From Thuidium tamariscinum (lineage: Eukaryota; Streptophyta; Bryopsida; Hypnales; Thuidiaceae), in contig OX344755.2 of the NCBI GenBank assembly GCA_947034885.2, positions 10,480,501 through 10,544,500 of the forward strand: a stretch of 64,000 nt of DNA, given 5' to 3'. The notes beneath the pieces are model-generated. The model saw nothing but the letters and a program-made list of their open reading frames with translations. It searched no databases and was not told the DNA's origin. Numbering within the stretch: position 1 is the first letter of the stretch; the number at the start of each line of letters is the position of its first letter. The position numbers and the translations under genes are program-made. Positions 1 through 10,536 of this stretch are shown piece by piece.

Positions 1-210
1 ATCAGGCAGATAGTACGTTCCCAAGATCCTCCCGTGCTGGTAAAGCACAATTGAGAGTTTCCTATTCGCATAACAAAATACCGATTCTCCACCTCCAATT
101 CGTTCGCAATTTGGTCATCTCGACTACAGTACACAAGCTGCAACTTGAGGAATCAAAAAAATAACAAACTCCGACACAAGAAAGGAATCAGAATTCGACA
201 AAGGGCTTAC

Positions 211-291
211 TCCCAAGTACACGTTGAAGAGGTCTTGAACAGCAATGCGAAGGCTGTTCGTGGACTGCACACCTCCAGAGCTGACCTCCAT
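211..291 (-). CDS. First coding exon of an unidentified gene leaving the window on the left
   Basis: On the minus strand an ATG at 291-289 opens 27 codons that end exactly at a consensus donor (GGGA|GTAAGC, intron from 210 downward). The peptide begins MEVSSGG and ends QDLFNVYLG. A good acceptor (pyrimidine run then TTGCAG) lies at 138-140, and the stretch 137-1 stays open in the same phase, so it may be exon 2. A telo-box lies about 100 bases upstream, as is common for plant housekeeping genes. I do not recognise the product. The plus strand has a competing 50-codon ORF (245-397), but it has no splice context. The exon structure is inference. Confidence 0.4.
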
Positions 292-388
292 GGCGGACGC
301 CGTGGCGCTTCAAAGGAAAACAACGGCAAGACAGGCCATGGACGAGAATTCTAGCGTGGGAAGTCGATGGTGCAAGAAACAGAGCTCC

Positions 389-397
389 AAACCCTAA
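389..397 (-). promoter_or_regulatory. Telo-box upstream of the left-edge gene
   Basis: The plus strand reads AAACCCTAA, the plant telo-box (interstitial telomere motif). It lies about 100 bases upstream of the minus-strand start codon at 291. In plants this motif is typical of promoters and 5' leaders of translation and growth genes. The function here is inferred from position only. Confidence 0.35.
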
Positions 398-1380
398 TGG
401 TCTAGACAAGAAAACTTCTCCTTCGACAATCCAAGGTCTGTCGGGAACTCGGAATTGGGGACGATGTTCACCTTTCTGCGTTGACCGGTCCCGGTATGTA
501 TCTGTGCCGTATAGGGTGGGTTAAAGCAGGTCCAATGGAGCCGGTTCCCAGCACGCCAAACGCATCCACTAAAAAACAAATTCAACTGGCCATTTTTCAT
601 CTTCGAGTCAGCAATTTGGTAACTTAAGTTGGCTCCTCAGTTGGCTCACAAATGGAAAATTCATAAATGTTAAAACCTTTTCAAGGATTGTTACATATAC
701 CAATTGATTAGAACTTCCTTCTTTGCATGAAAAGTTTTTATTAATGTAGAAAGATTCATTTGATATTTGCATTGCTAACTTTGCATTGGATCAATTTGTT
801 TTCAAAAGTCACTAGAATGCAATGGCTGTGCCTACCTCTACTTCAAAATTTGGATATTGTACTTGTTTTCTTCTCCATATTGGAGATGTTCTCACAAAGG
901 TGCACAGTGCCAACAAAGTTTCACCTCAATGTTTACTAGATTCAAGTAAAATCAACTACAAAAGGGTGCTACTACCTACAATGACAATTAGATTTTATAT
1001 TAATTTTTATAAATAAGTGTCATATGTCATCTTGTAATTGGTGTAGGGTGTCATGGACTTCTCAAATTTGACATGGAAAGATCAAATTCAATCTTCACAC
1101 CCAACATTTTAAACCAATTTGTATTGAATTCTTTAGTTATTTAGAAAGAAGGTAAAATGTCACTTCACAAATATTGTGGGAAGGAGTTAAGATCAATTAC
1201 TTTTGATCCACTCCTTTTGTGATTGATGAAGGGATCATCTTGCATGCTAGAGAAGAAAATAGGTCCTTCCCAATGAAAATCAATAATGTTATGCACTTCC
1301 TTATCAAAACTAATATTTGCATACAATATATGGATTATCTTTGTGGTGCTCATTTATAAGAGTTACATTCTTTAAGTCAA

Positions 1381-1643
1381 TTGAGTTATTTGTAAAGTAC
1401 ATTAAACCGAGGTTTAAACCCATGAGTTTTGTGAAAAAGCCAGTTGAGTTAAAAAAGTCGAAATAAAAGTGGGTATGAAACTTATTTTTCCATCAAAATG
1501 GTGCCTAAAAAAGTTTGGTCCCCACTTTTGAAGTCGTGTGACATAAGCATCTTGCAAAAAAGTTTGACGCTTCAACTATAGTTGCCTTCTCAACTTCAAA
1601 AAAAGTCATGCCCAAAGTGGGGGGGACTTCACAAATAACTCAA
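1381..1643. mobile_element. MITE-like insertion with 13-bp inverted ends
   Basis: The 263-bp segment starts TTGAGTTATTTGT and ends ACAAATAACTCAA, a perfect 13-bp terminal inverted repeat. Repeat copy B lacks it (junction near 14348), so the insertion is polymorphic between the two copies. The exact target duplication is unclear because the flanks differ by a few bases. It has no coding content. Confidence 0.7.
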
Positions 1644-2273
1644 ATATAGCTAAAATATTACTAGAATGTATTATTTTTTGAAAAAAGATGTTTTGCCATT
1701 AAAAGAAAACAAGGATTTTTGCAACTACAATTTGCAACCAGTTTTGTCATTGCATTAGGCATTTGCAACTAGGTGACAATTTGGAGACTATAGTTGTAGT
1801 GGACAAGTTGCATTAGTTGCAAGTTAGTTGCAAAAAGCAACAAAGTTGTTTCTCATCCGATAGCCTTTATAGAACTTTGTCAATGAATTCTTCCAATGTG
1901 GTTGTTGATGTGGAATTTGATTGTTGCGACTGATTTGCAACTAATTTACAACTAGCTTGCAATTGAATTATTTGTAGATTTTAAAATTTTAATCTCAATA
2001 ATTTGTAGATTTCAAAATTTTTAATCTATCTTCTTTTTTAGATTAGTAATCCAAATATTTATATTAATAGATATCACTACTTTAGAAAATTTTACAATTT
2101 TGCATATTTCTACAATTGGTAGATTTTTGTAGACTATAGAAATCTAAAATCGTAAAAATTTACAAGTTGTAGAAATCTACAAAATATAAAAATATTAGAT
2201 TTTCATTATTAAAATTCATAATACAAGAATGCTACAACTTATGATTCTTATAAGTTTAATCTAATGATACTCC

Positions 2274-2281
2274 TAACAATT
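2274..2281. repeat. Left 8-bp target site duplication of the 10.4 kb transposon
   Basis: TAACAATT immediately precedes the element's CCCGGGGAGGACAC end and is repeated at 12687-12694. Repeat copy B at about 14972-14990 reads CCTAACAATTAATAT with a single copy, which is the empty site. Confidence 0.92.
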
Positions 2282-2345
2282 CCCGGGGAGGACACTTCTA
2301 GTACTTTTGGGGGACCCACGTGCGGCGGTGGGGTATTTTTAGGGG
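2282..2345. repeat. Left terminal region of the 10.4 kb transposon
   Basis: It contains the terminal GGGGAGGACACTTC and the subterminal CCCACGTGCGGCGG block. The same sequence, inverted, forms the right end of the short derivative at 47088-47385. The two conserved blocks are candidate transposase-binding sites. Confidence 0.85.
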
Positions 2346-3033
2346 GCCTATTTACTTCCTAGAAAGCATTTAAAGGACCCCTATTATTATATAAAGCCAA
2401 AAAATTACCCATACTATTATATCTATCATTACTTATAATATGTAGGCAAAAGGAATATATTAGAGGCTATTTTCTTTGAAAGGGTTAAAACTAACAAAAA
2501 AATAATGAGAATACAAGTGACTAACAAATACCTTATAGAAAAATAGATTCAAATTATAACAATGCATGAACACAAATACAACACAAATACATGCATGAAA
2601 AGCAAAACATTAAGGTTGAAAAAATATTGAAGAGATTTTAAGGACAAAAATGTGTTTAAAAACACAAATGTGAAGTTAATCTGTAAACTATGACCACAAA
2701 TATATGCCGCAGCACAAAAAAATACATCATAAATACGCCGTTCTAACTCCTGCACCCAACCAAATTGCAAACATCAATGGAGTTAGATCATTAAATCTGC
2801 CATTTCATCCACAATACCTCAAAATCATTATAAGGACAAGTCCAGTACCATCATAAGGACAAGTCAATTGCTGTCAACACAAATGGTAGAATGGTTTATT
2901 ATTTACAAGCAAGAATTTACTCCATAATGCAGTATAGAATACTAAACTCAAAAATTAATAGCAACTGGATTGAAGCGCACAAACTCATCCTCAAAGATCT
3001 AAATGCAAACTGAATTGAACTTAACTCTAAACT

Positions 3034-3199
3034 CTAAACCTCCCCAAAAAGCATTTCAGCACCCAACTTTCCATCACTTCCACTTATGCCAGAGCTTGTC
3101 ACTGACTGACCTTTGTCTGCTTTTCTATTCACAATTCCAAGTCCTTGCGTGAAGTGTTGCACACCATCGCATTGTGAATTCGAACTCAATCTATGACAC
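3034..3199 (-). pseudogene. Possible terminal exon of an unidentified captured gene
   Basis: On the minus strand an acceptor (TTTTTGCTGCAG) is followed by about 54 open codons ending in TAG at 3036-3034; the last residues are MLFGEV. A second open stretch at about 3330-3460 ends in a run of Lys at a possible donor (AAAAAG|GTACTA). The phases of the two pieces do not join cleanly. They lie inside the 10.4 kb transposon, downstream of the ATP-citrate lyase fragment, and may be another captured gene or the tail of the transposon's own transcript. I recognise no family. Confidence 0.25.
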
Positions 3200-3654
3200 C
3201 TGCAGCAAAAAGATGTCAGATCTCAACCCAATCTTGCCTAATGGTGGAGAGTTGAAGCAAAGAACAAAACTACCGAGTATTTGGAGAAAAACGAACACCG
3301 AAGTTACACCCTTACATTGAACTAGCAATATAGTACCTTTTTCTTTTGACTTCTCAGTGGCCTAAACCGAAGTTTCTCCCCAAAATTGACCGCACTTGCA
3401 GTTCCAGTGTCATCTGGTGCCCGAGAAGGCAATACCGCATCTCTTTGTCTTACTCCAAATTTGAAGAAACAAACAAGAATATAGCATCAAGCAAGCAATC
3501 TCGGCAGGAACTCAACAGTCTACCTATGCTAAAACAGAGATTTTGAAACAAAACATATGACAAGTTAATACAGAATGATGACTTCTTTTATAAAATTGGA
3601 TTGATATCCATCAGATAGACACTTCAGCTACATATTAATCGATGCAAATGGAAT

Positions 3655-3737
3655 AAAGAACTTGACAGCGCTGAGGATGATGCTGAGAATATCATTGGCA
3701 AATACCTTGCATTGGAAAAACAAAATAAGCGGTTGTG
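3655..3737 (+). other. Short open stretch inside the transposon, possible exon remnant
   Basis: The plus strand stays open through an acidic, helix-like segment (KELDSAEDD, then IIGKYLALEKQNKRL) ending at TGA. The composition is protein-like and it has no obvious repeat origin. It could be a fragment of a captured gene on the plus strand. It is short, with no clear splice sites, so this is only a note. Confidence 0.15.
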
Positions 3738-3789
3738 AATAACATCATCCTTGTTGGCAATTTTCATTGGGAGTGAATTCACTAATTAC

Positions 3790-4525
3790 CTCAATTGAAA
3801 CTCCAGTTTCTTCACCTAGAGCGTGCATGTTTGTCAGGCCCTTTAAGTAGTTTGGGCCTCCTCGTCGCACATAAATGTTCATCCTTGCTGCTTTGGGATC
3901 AGATTGCTGGCAACAGACAACAAATGATGAGTTGACAAATAACAAAATGTCAAGGGAGCTTTGGTTAAAACCTGGTACACAAGACAAATGTGTGTTGAAT
4001 CTCGAGGGGGAAGGAAGCTTACCTTCTCACGCATGGCACGAATGATACCATTGAAAGTGGTTGCCACATTAGTGAATTAGCAATGCCTGAGCCTCCAACT
4101 ACCAATGCTCTCTTGCGGCCATCAGGGTTTGCGGTTGCACACTGACACGATCAAGAACTGTGTTAGAATCTAGATTGATTCTCCTTCCAGTACTTTTGAA
4201 AGCGAGGTAAGAATCAAAACCTGTATGAACCATAGAACTTAGCTTTGTAAAGTGGTCATAAAGGTTCCATACAGTAGAAGGATCAAATAGTCACAAGCGA
4301 GCTCAAGAGAGAATTAGATTGAAACTAGGTCCACCATTGTCTGGAAGAAGAATGAACTGAAGGAATTACAGTAAATACGGCTAAAAACTGACAGGAGGAA
4401 AAAATTACATCAATCAAGGCACGTGCATACTGTAAGGTCTCCTCCTCGTTTGGAGCTCCGCTATATTCAGCATAATTGCCAAGTTCTTGTGCATAACCCA
4501 GATCCCCCAATGTTACGACAAACCC
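3790..4525 (-). pseudogene. Captured fragment of ATP-citrate lyase subunit A (three exons with introns)
   Basis: Three minus-strand exons match the C-terminal part of plant ATP-citrate lyase alpha chain: 4525-4409 ([20 protein letters not shown]), 4141-4023 (CATANPDGRKRAL, then the IAN region) and 3906-3790 ([16 protein letters not shown]). Each is bounded by GT/AG sites, so introns were carried along and the capture was at DNA level. The intact enzyme makes cytosolic acetyl-CoA from citrate. Here the N-terminal ATP-grasp region and the last exon are missing. Exon 2 has lost a T in the conserved NFTD segment, shifting the frame, and has a 3-base insertion just before it. It lies between the transposase tail and the left end of the 10.4 kb transposon, so it is a passenger. 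Confidence 0.85.
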
Positions 4526-4760
4526 CTGAGAATCTTCAACCGTAAGGTTGTCCTCCAACTTTTGAAGCCTGCTGATGCTTCAATTGCTCCAGTTGCAACT
4601 GTAAAACTTTGGTTAATGCACTATAAGAGAAACAATTTACTTGGATAGAGTTTCACTTGGATCCAGTACCAAGTTTCTCATTACAGGTGTATAATTACGA
4701 AATGCAAAACATAGTCAGGAGTCACAATAGCTTCATAAATTGGGCAGTCCATACCTAAAA

Positions 4761-7700
4761 TCATCTTGCATTTTTGTCAGTCACAAACTCGCGCAAATGC
4801 TCTGCATCATTGTGATCTAGAGAGTAGACCTCATTTGCAGGGTTATACGCCAAGGTCACGGTACATATAATGCAATCAATGTCGATCCATTTGCTGTCAG
4901 TATGATCGTACTTGAATTTGTCTCGTCCAATATATTTGCGGTAATACTGCAACATGACCTCAATATGCGGATTCTAAGCTTTTCGCTTCCCATTTTCCTC
5001 CAATCTCGCAAGCAAGTCCACAGGCTGCCGCAGCACACCGAACTGCTTTCCATTGCGCCGCCTCATAGCCTGGACTCTACCCAACCAGCAAACACCCTCA
5101 TCTACAGCATGTAAAACATTAGTAGGAGTTAACCTTGAAATATTGGATGGACAACCTCGTTTACGCTTTGCAGCAGATATGACAGTAGAAGACAACCGAG
5201 TAGTGCTTCGCTGGACAAAATGAACAGCACAATCAGACCCAATAGACAGCAAACCTGACCCTGATGACAAGCTCGCCTGCATACAATTGTCGTGGTTATT
5301 AAACTGAATGCTATGCTTTACTCTAGCCAATCGATCCTTGGAAAGAAAGGTACTGCCATTCAACTGCGAAACGAGAGTAGACTTGTAAATGCAATGGTTG
5401 TCCACGCTGACAGTTGCTTCAATTAGCTGACTGCTTGCCGGCTGTGAAACTTGAACCTCGGCACCATTAAGCAAATCAGTCACTACATCTCGGGCTTCAT
5501 CTTGAAGACTTGTTAAATGGTCAGGTAAGCAATCCTCTGTAGTGTTTTCCTCTAGGTTGTCCCTCATGTGAGGTGCTGCAAGTTCAAGTGTTGAAGGTTC
5601 GTTCTGTAAGCGATCCCGCAAGACCTCGGAGTCCCCATCCTCCCCAGCCGTCGGTCTAGCACCTGGTTTGTAATGGAAGCATTTAGGGTCTTCTCTCTCC
5701 ACCAGCCATGGCCTGTCATACCAAATTCTCCATCGTGGCTGGCATTGTGAACTTGGAGCCATATTCAAAGACCTCAACATGCCTTGGGCTTGTTTCAGTC
5801 CCTCCTGCAGCGCTGATATTACCTTTGCGTTTGTTGGAATGAGGCTGTAGTCACCCAAATTGCACCGCTGCTCCCCAGGTTGCAACTTGTGCAATGATTC
5901 CCAGACAAGGTCCATCTTGTTGTGTTGTTTCTTGAAGACTAAACCATTCTTCCCATACTCAACAGCTGAAATGTGGTTCAATGTATTTGCAGTGTTCACC
6001 AATTGGTGGAAGTCATAGGCACGTTCTTGGCCATTCATGCCACCAATTCTTGAGAAGAAGATTTCGCAAGAATCACTCCCAGTCAAATGCAGCGGCACAG
6101 CTAAGTTAGGGAACTTGTCTCTGAAATGACAAATTAGAAGAACAACAAAATGACATGATAATTGAATATCAATAAAACATTGTAGGCTTACAAAATTCTT
6201 TGCCTGCACAGGTTTTTGTGAATTCCCCAATACACTATAATCTCCGTGCTGCAACCACAATCTCCAAAGTCATAAGAAAAAGGAGACCTTGCCACACAAT
6301 ACTATCCTAGAACATAAATCCAAAACAGGAGAACAGAAAATGTCAATATAGGAAGCACATATATCCAAGTAAAATTCCGTTCCAAGGGTTCTTTCACGAT
6401 GAGGATAATCTGGAGCACGCATGCGAGCCAAACATGTCCTGACTTTTGACTGACACAACCTCTGAGCCGCAGCCCAATTCTGCCGGTCCCTTCTTTCTAC
6501 ATCTTCTCCTGTCAAACCATGTTCTTCAACCGTAAACTGCTGAAATACTTGCTCTATGTGACCATGGAGACACAAATCTCCTCCTAATTGCAAAGTTCTA
6601 GCGGCTGAAAGCAACGGATTAATTAGTTTTTTCCCATTATGGAGATAATCTTGGTCATGAAGACCCTTAGCATTCCCACACGAATCTAAAGAAGCAGTGA
6701 ACACCCAACCCTCCCACCCTACATCCAAGCGGATTCCATCGTTCCTCTGGTAGTCTGCCAGCATCAGCTGCCTCCTACGAGAGTCACCGTCACTGGCGTG
6801 TCCCACAATCGGGCCTACTGCTGCAAGGCATTCTTGTTCCCACAACTTGTCAATACTGTCCCATTGACCTCTAACCCAATCGGAATTGAAGCAGTTGCAA
6901 GTGCAGCAGACAATTAGCACAATTCGAGGAAGTAGTTCATGCGAAGGATTTACAACAACTACTTGAGCAAAACTCCCTTTCCTGTTGTTGGAAAATGATT
7001 CTAACATTTTTCGATACCCCTCCTCACCACTCCCAACAATTGGCCTGAAACCAGACACACAGACATGGTTCTCAGAAGGACCACAAAACCCAGCAAGAGT
7101 ATCCCACTTACTTTCCCAAGCCACTCTCCCTTTAACTTTTGTTTCATCCTCAGCGAGAATTACTGGTACTGGACCTAGAATGTTATGAGCCAGCTTAGCA
7201 TCCCTATAAATCTGCGCCACAGTTGCAAAAATTTGTGGGTGTTCACCGGGTAAAAATTGGACCCCTTTCCCTCCCTCCCGTTTCACTTGACGGTAATTTG
7301 CACCTAAGTAGTTCAAAGAAAATAGATCGACCATCCTACGACCACCGTAAACCTTCATAACTTCCCCTAAGCACTTCGTGTTCTTACTGTACCACTTTCC
7401 TCTACGATCACGGTTGAGATTCTACGCCACATCACGGAGGAAATCCCACATCGCAGGCTTTCCACCTAAAGCACTGGACCTGTGGGCGTTGATTATATTT
7501 TGACAAAATTTCAGAACATTGTTCCCACAAGAAGCCTCTCTAGCTAAATCACTCAAACTTGGATGCTTGACCTTGAGCTGAACAATCCTAGCCTGAGCGG
7601 ACCTATGCAACAGTTTCTGACTCTTAAGTTCCTTCCTGAGTTTCCGACCATGCCCAGCGAGTTCCAAAATGGACAGGTAAGCAAGTCGCCTTCCGGCTCC

Positions 7701-9334
7701 TGTGCTTCTCGATCCCCGTTTTTCTACGCTAAACCCTTCCCTTACAACTCGTTTATAAAAGTCATTTTCTTGTGGGATAGAAGAGCACATTTTGCAAGAG
7801 AGATGCGGGAATCCCTTACCAGATTTATCAACCCTAATACAAGATGTATGCCTAAACGTACCGCTGATTTTTATAACTTTTGACCCTCTAGTGAAACTCG
7901 CAGTCAAATGAGGTTCAGGATACCAAACTGAACCGACATGAAGGTCATTCAGCAACTCAGAAACAGAGTAAGACAAACCACCGTAAATGCAATGTGGACC
8001 TTGAAAACCCCAACACAAGGAACCCAACAATGCATTCATGCGGGATTCTAAACACTCACCTGATTGAGATTGAGGCAAAGAACCAACGTGGTCGCCCTGA
8101 GGCAGCTCCCCAGCGTGGTCGGCCTGAGGCAGGGAACCAGCGTCGTGGGCAGTAGCATCCTCAGAAACTCCAGATTCGGCCCTCCACCATCTTCCAAGAT
8201 TCAGCTGATTTGAGTGTACACTGACCCTAGAGGAGAGGGCAGGTCGGCCTCTTCGTCCAGACAGGAGTGGGGCGCCGTGTTTCTTCCCCGTCTTCGCCTT
8301 CTCTACGACCTGTAAGTGCTTGGTAGACACTAAGTGCTGCTCCAAATTAGATTCCAAATTCTTCTTGGGTGGGCACAGGTTGTGCATCTCTCGACAATAG
8401 AAACAGCGCACCTTCATCCAGAAACTCTTTCGTTTGCCTTCTTTGAGCGGCTGGAACACGGTGAAAGGCTTCTGCAAATCTCCCAAACTAGCGTTCACTG
8501 CTTCCATGACTTCAATGCCTTCTTGTATCAATCTCTTGTGCATCTCCGGAGTTAATGGAACGTTCCTACCCTTAGGAGCAACAGATTGCGGGTGATCAGC
8601 GTATTCCACTCCATTATGAGCGCACCAATTCTTCACGTGGGTGTTGCTGACCAAGTGCTTCCATCTAAAATTGTTGAAGATATTTCCAATGTTGCTCCTC
8701 TCGTGCTTACCACTGCCCCCCCAACCTCCTTGCAACATTCTACACAGAAAATTTTCACTACCCCTTGTCCATTGATGTCGACAGTCTTCAGCATCCACCG
8801 ATTGTCTTCCAATGAGGCGCAGTGCAATTCCCTCTTCAGCTTCTCGGCGTGTTCAAGGTAGCGGGCCCAGATCTGCTCCGAAATCAAAGTGGAATGACAT
8901 TCATGCTCTAAAGAATCGGTGACTCCTGATGTCCCACTAACTCTAGAGTTCGCTAGATCGGGAACTGCACCTGCTTCACAATCGAGGGAACAATTTCCAT
9001 CTTCGGGTACCTGCATTTCAGGTACCTACATGGCTTCACTTCGTGTACCTGCATCGTCCAGGCGACGGCGTTTGGAGGCTTCTCCTGAAATCGCATTCCC
9101 CAACGGCAAAACAAAAACATCCACAGGCATGTCGCTGAAGGATTCCATTCTCTGCGGAACTCTGCTGCCCTCCTCCTTGTCCCAGAAGTGGAATGGCCAA
9201 TCCAGCGCTGATTTCTCCTCTAAACGCAGCCTCAGTGATGCATAGGTTTCGTCTTGGGAGACCTTGACCTTGTTGTAGAAAGTTGGTTCTCCAAAATCCT
9301 CCTCTATAGTCCACATTTTAATCGTAGTGGCCAT
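4761..9334 (-). pseudogene. Decayed transposase-like gene of the 10.4 kb transposon
   Basis: One reading path runs from ATG 9334 to TAG near 4761, about 1,500 codons. It is broken by in-frame stops at 9026-9028, 7422-7424, 6270-6272 and 4974-4976 and by a frameshift at a seven-C run (8716-8722). Order of parts: an N-terminal region of about 75 residues with a ubiquitin-like look (Phe-Trp-Asp in the middle); a Cys-x2-Cys site near 8740; a Cys-x2-Cys plus paired His zinc finger at about 8310-8405; a further Cys-rich segment near 7800; then a core with AEDET (about 7148), ASDGDSRRR (about 6790), HDQDYLHNGKKL (about 6640) and SDSCEIFFSRIGG (about 6060). Acidic motifs in that order suggest a DDE-type RNase H fold like P-element transposases. 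The C-terminal part resembles a Tudor/BAH-type segment only loosely. Placement inside the inverted ends supports a mobility role. Precise superfamily unproven. Confidence 0.75.
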
Positions 9335-10283
9335 GACTGACTTCCCTAAACCCTATCCCAACCCTTAAACCCTAAGGACCTCACGAACACGCCTGGAACA
9401 CGCGGTTGCGAGTTTAGTTTTGAGATCTTATACACTGGAGCAGCTTGCACTCCTGCGTTCCTCTCCCTAACCTAAACCCTAAACACTCGCCAATACTCAG
9501 TTGAAACAAACGCCAGATACTGAGATACTGGAATCCTAAAACATCAGTGAGCGAACTGCGGCTAAACCCCGGCACCCAGATCCCTCAACCCTAAACTACA
9601 AGTATCCCCACTCCCAAGTCCCACCAGCCCCAAGCAACAGCATGATATCCACCAAATCACCGTCTAATCTTTGCTGAATTTGAATTGCGACTTCGTATCA
9701 CCTACTCAAACCTGCTGCAAAAGCACGAGTCCCAAATTAGGGTTTAAACCTTCGAGACAAACGATCCAAAGATCTAGGAATTCTCCACCAATTGCAAAGA
9801 CATACAAGAATCACAACCCGATTATGAAACACGTAGCCAGGAACCCCACAGATGGAAATTTTGACCCATGAAAACACTCCAATTCTGGCCTGAAAGAAAC
9901 CGACCAGAATCCCATGTCAAACTCTCTTTGACAAAGGATATATGACCTATAACCCTATCGCCACATTCATTAAACTGGCAAGTTTTTGACAAAGCGGCAC
10001 ATTTCCAAGGCCCACCTCGAACCTCAGACCTGTGTGCACTCAAATGTCACTTTTCAATTTAAAAACCACTCAATTTTAACTAACATGACCATCCTTCTGT
10101 GCAATGTGAATCTTTGAGCCTCAAAGAGTAGATCTGGAAATTCCATAAAACTTGGCATCAAGTCAAATAACTGTCTTGAGCCTCAGGCTCGATCTCAAAC
10201 TCGAAGGCTACTTACTTGAGAATGGCAACTGCAAATTGAGAAAATCTCGTTCATATCATATAGAACGGTGTCAGCAAGCTTAC
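9335..10283. other. Non-coding interior of the 10.4 kb transposon (upstream of the transposase)
   Basis: The stretch is GC-richer than the spacers and dotted with CCCTAAA-type motifs on the plus strand (9355, 9477, 9590 and others), which are TTTAGGG on the transposase strand. It is a plausible promoter and leader for the transposase-like gene. It also holds one copy of a 74-bp exact duplication (9700-9773). I see no convincing exon. Confidence 0.4.
9700..9773. repeat. 74-bp direct duplication, copy 1
   Basis: Identical base for base to 11790-11863, about 2.1 kb away within the same transposon. It contains an AAATTAGGGTTTAAA segment. A perfect match implies a recent copying event inside the element. 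Confidence 0.9.
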
Positions 10284-10477
10284 AATGAAACAACTGTCTC
10301 CTTGAGGCAGATCACACCGATCCACTGATCCGAGCATGGGTCCGATTGCCACGTCCAGTTCTGAGATAGTCCTGGGGTTGCATTCCAGACTTGTCCGATA
10401 TTATGCAATGCATTCACTGCAATGTTCGCACCAAGATTCATTAGAGCCTTCAAGACAAAGAGAGAAAGAGTTTGCAC
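10284..10477 (-). pseudogene. Captured first-exon fragment of an LRR receptor-like kinase
   Basis: The minus strand encodes a degenerate hydrophobic leader followed by ALHNIGQVWNATPGL, then SDPCSDQWIGVIC, and stops at a donor (CATT|GTAAGC). The pattern W-x-x-TP, NW, SDPC, W-x-G-x-x-C is the LRR N-terminal cap of plant receptor kinases, especially the family VIII (HPCA1-like) group. No repeats or kinase domain follow. It lies between the transposase and the right end of the 10.4 kb transposon, so it is best read as a second captured gene fragment. Confidence 0.65.
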
Positions 10478-10536
10478 TCAGAAAAAGACTACCAGAGCTC
10501 AGTCGCCCAAAAGTTGATCGCAGATGCAAACCCTAA

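Noticed and set aside
245..397. Plus-strand 50-codon ORF
   Set aside because: It overlaps the better-supported minus-strand first exon and has no splice or homology support. Its stop lies in the telo-box.
822..1016. 64-codon ORF also present at 13790-13984
   Set aside because: Its conservation follows from the tandem duplication of the whole 2.3 kb unit. There is no domain, and the substitutions between copies do not favour silent sites.
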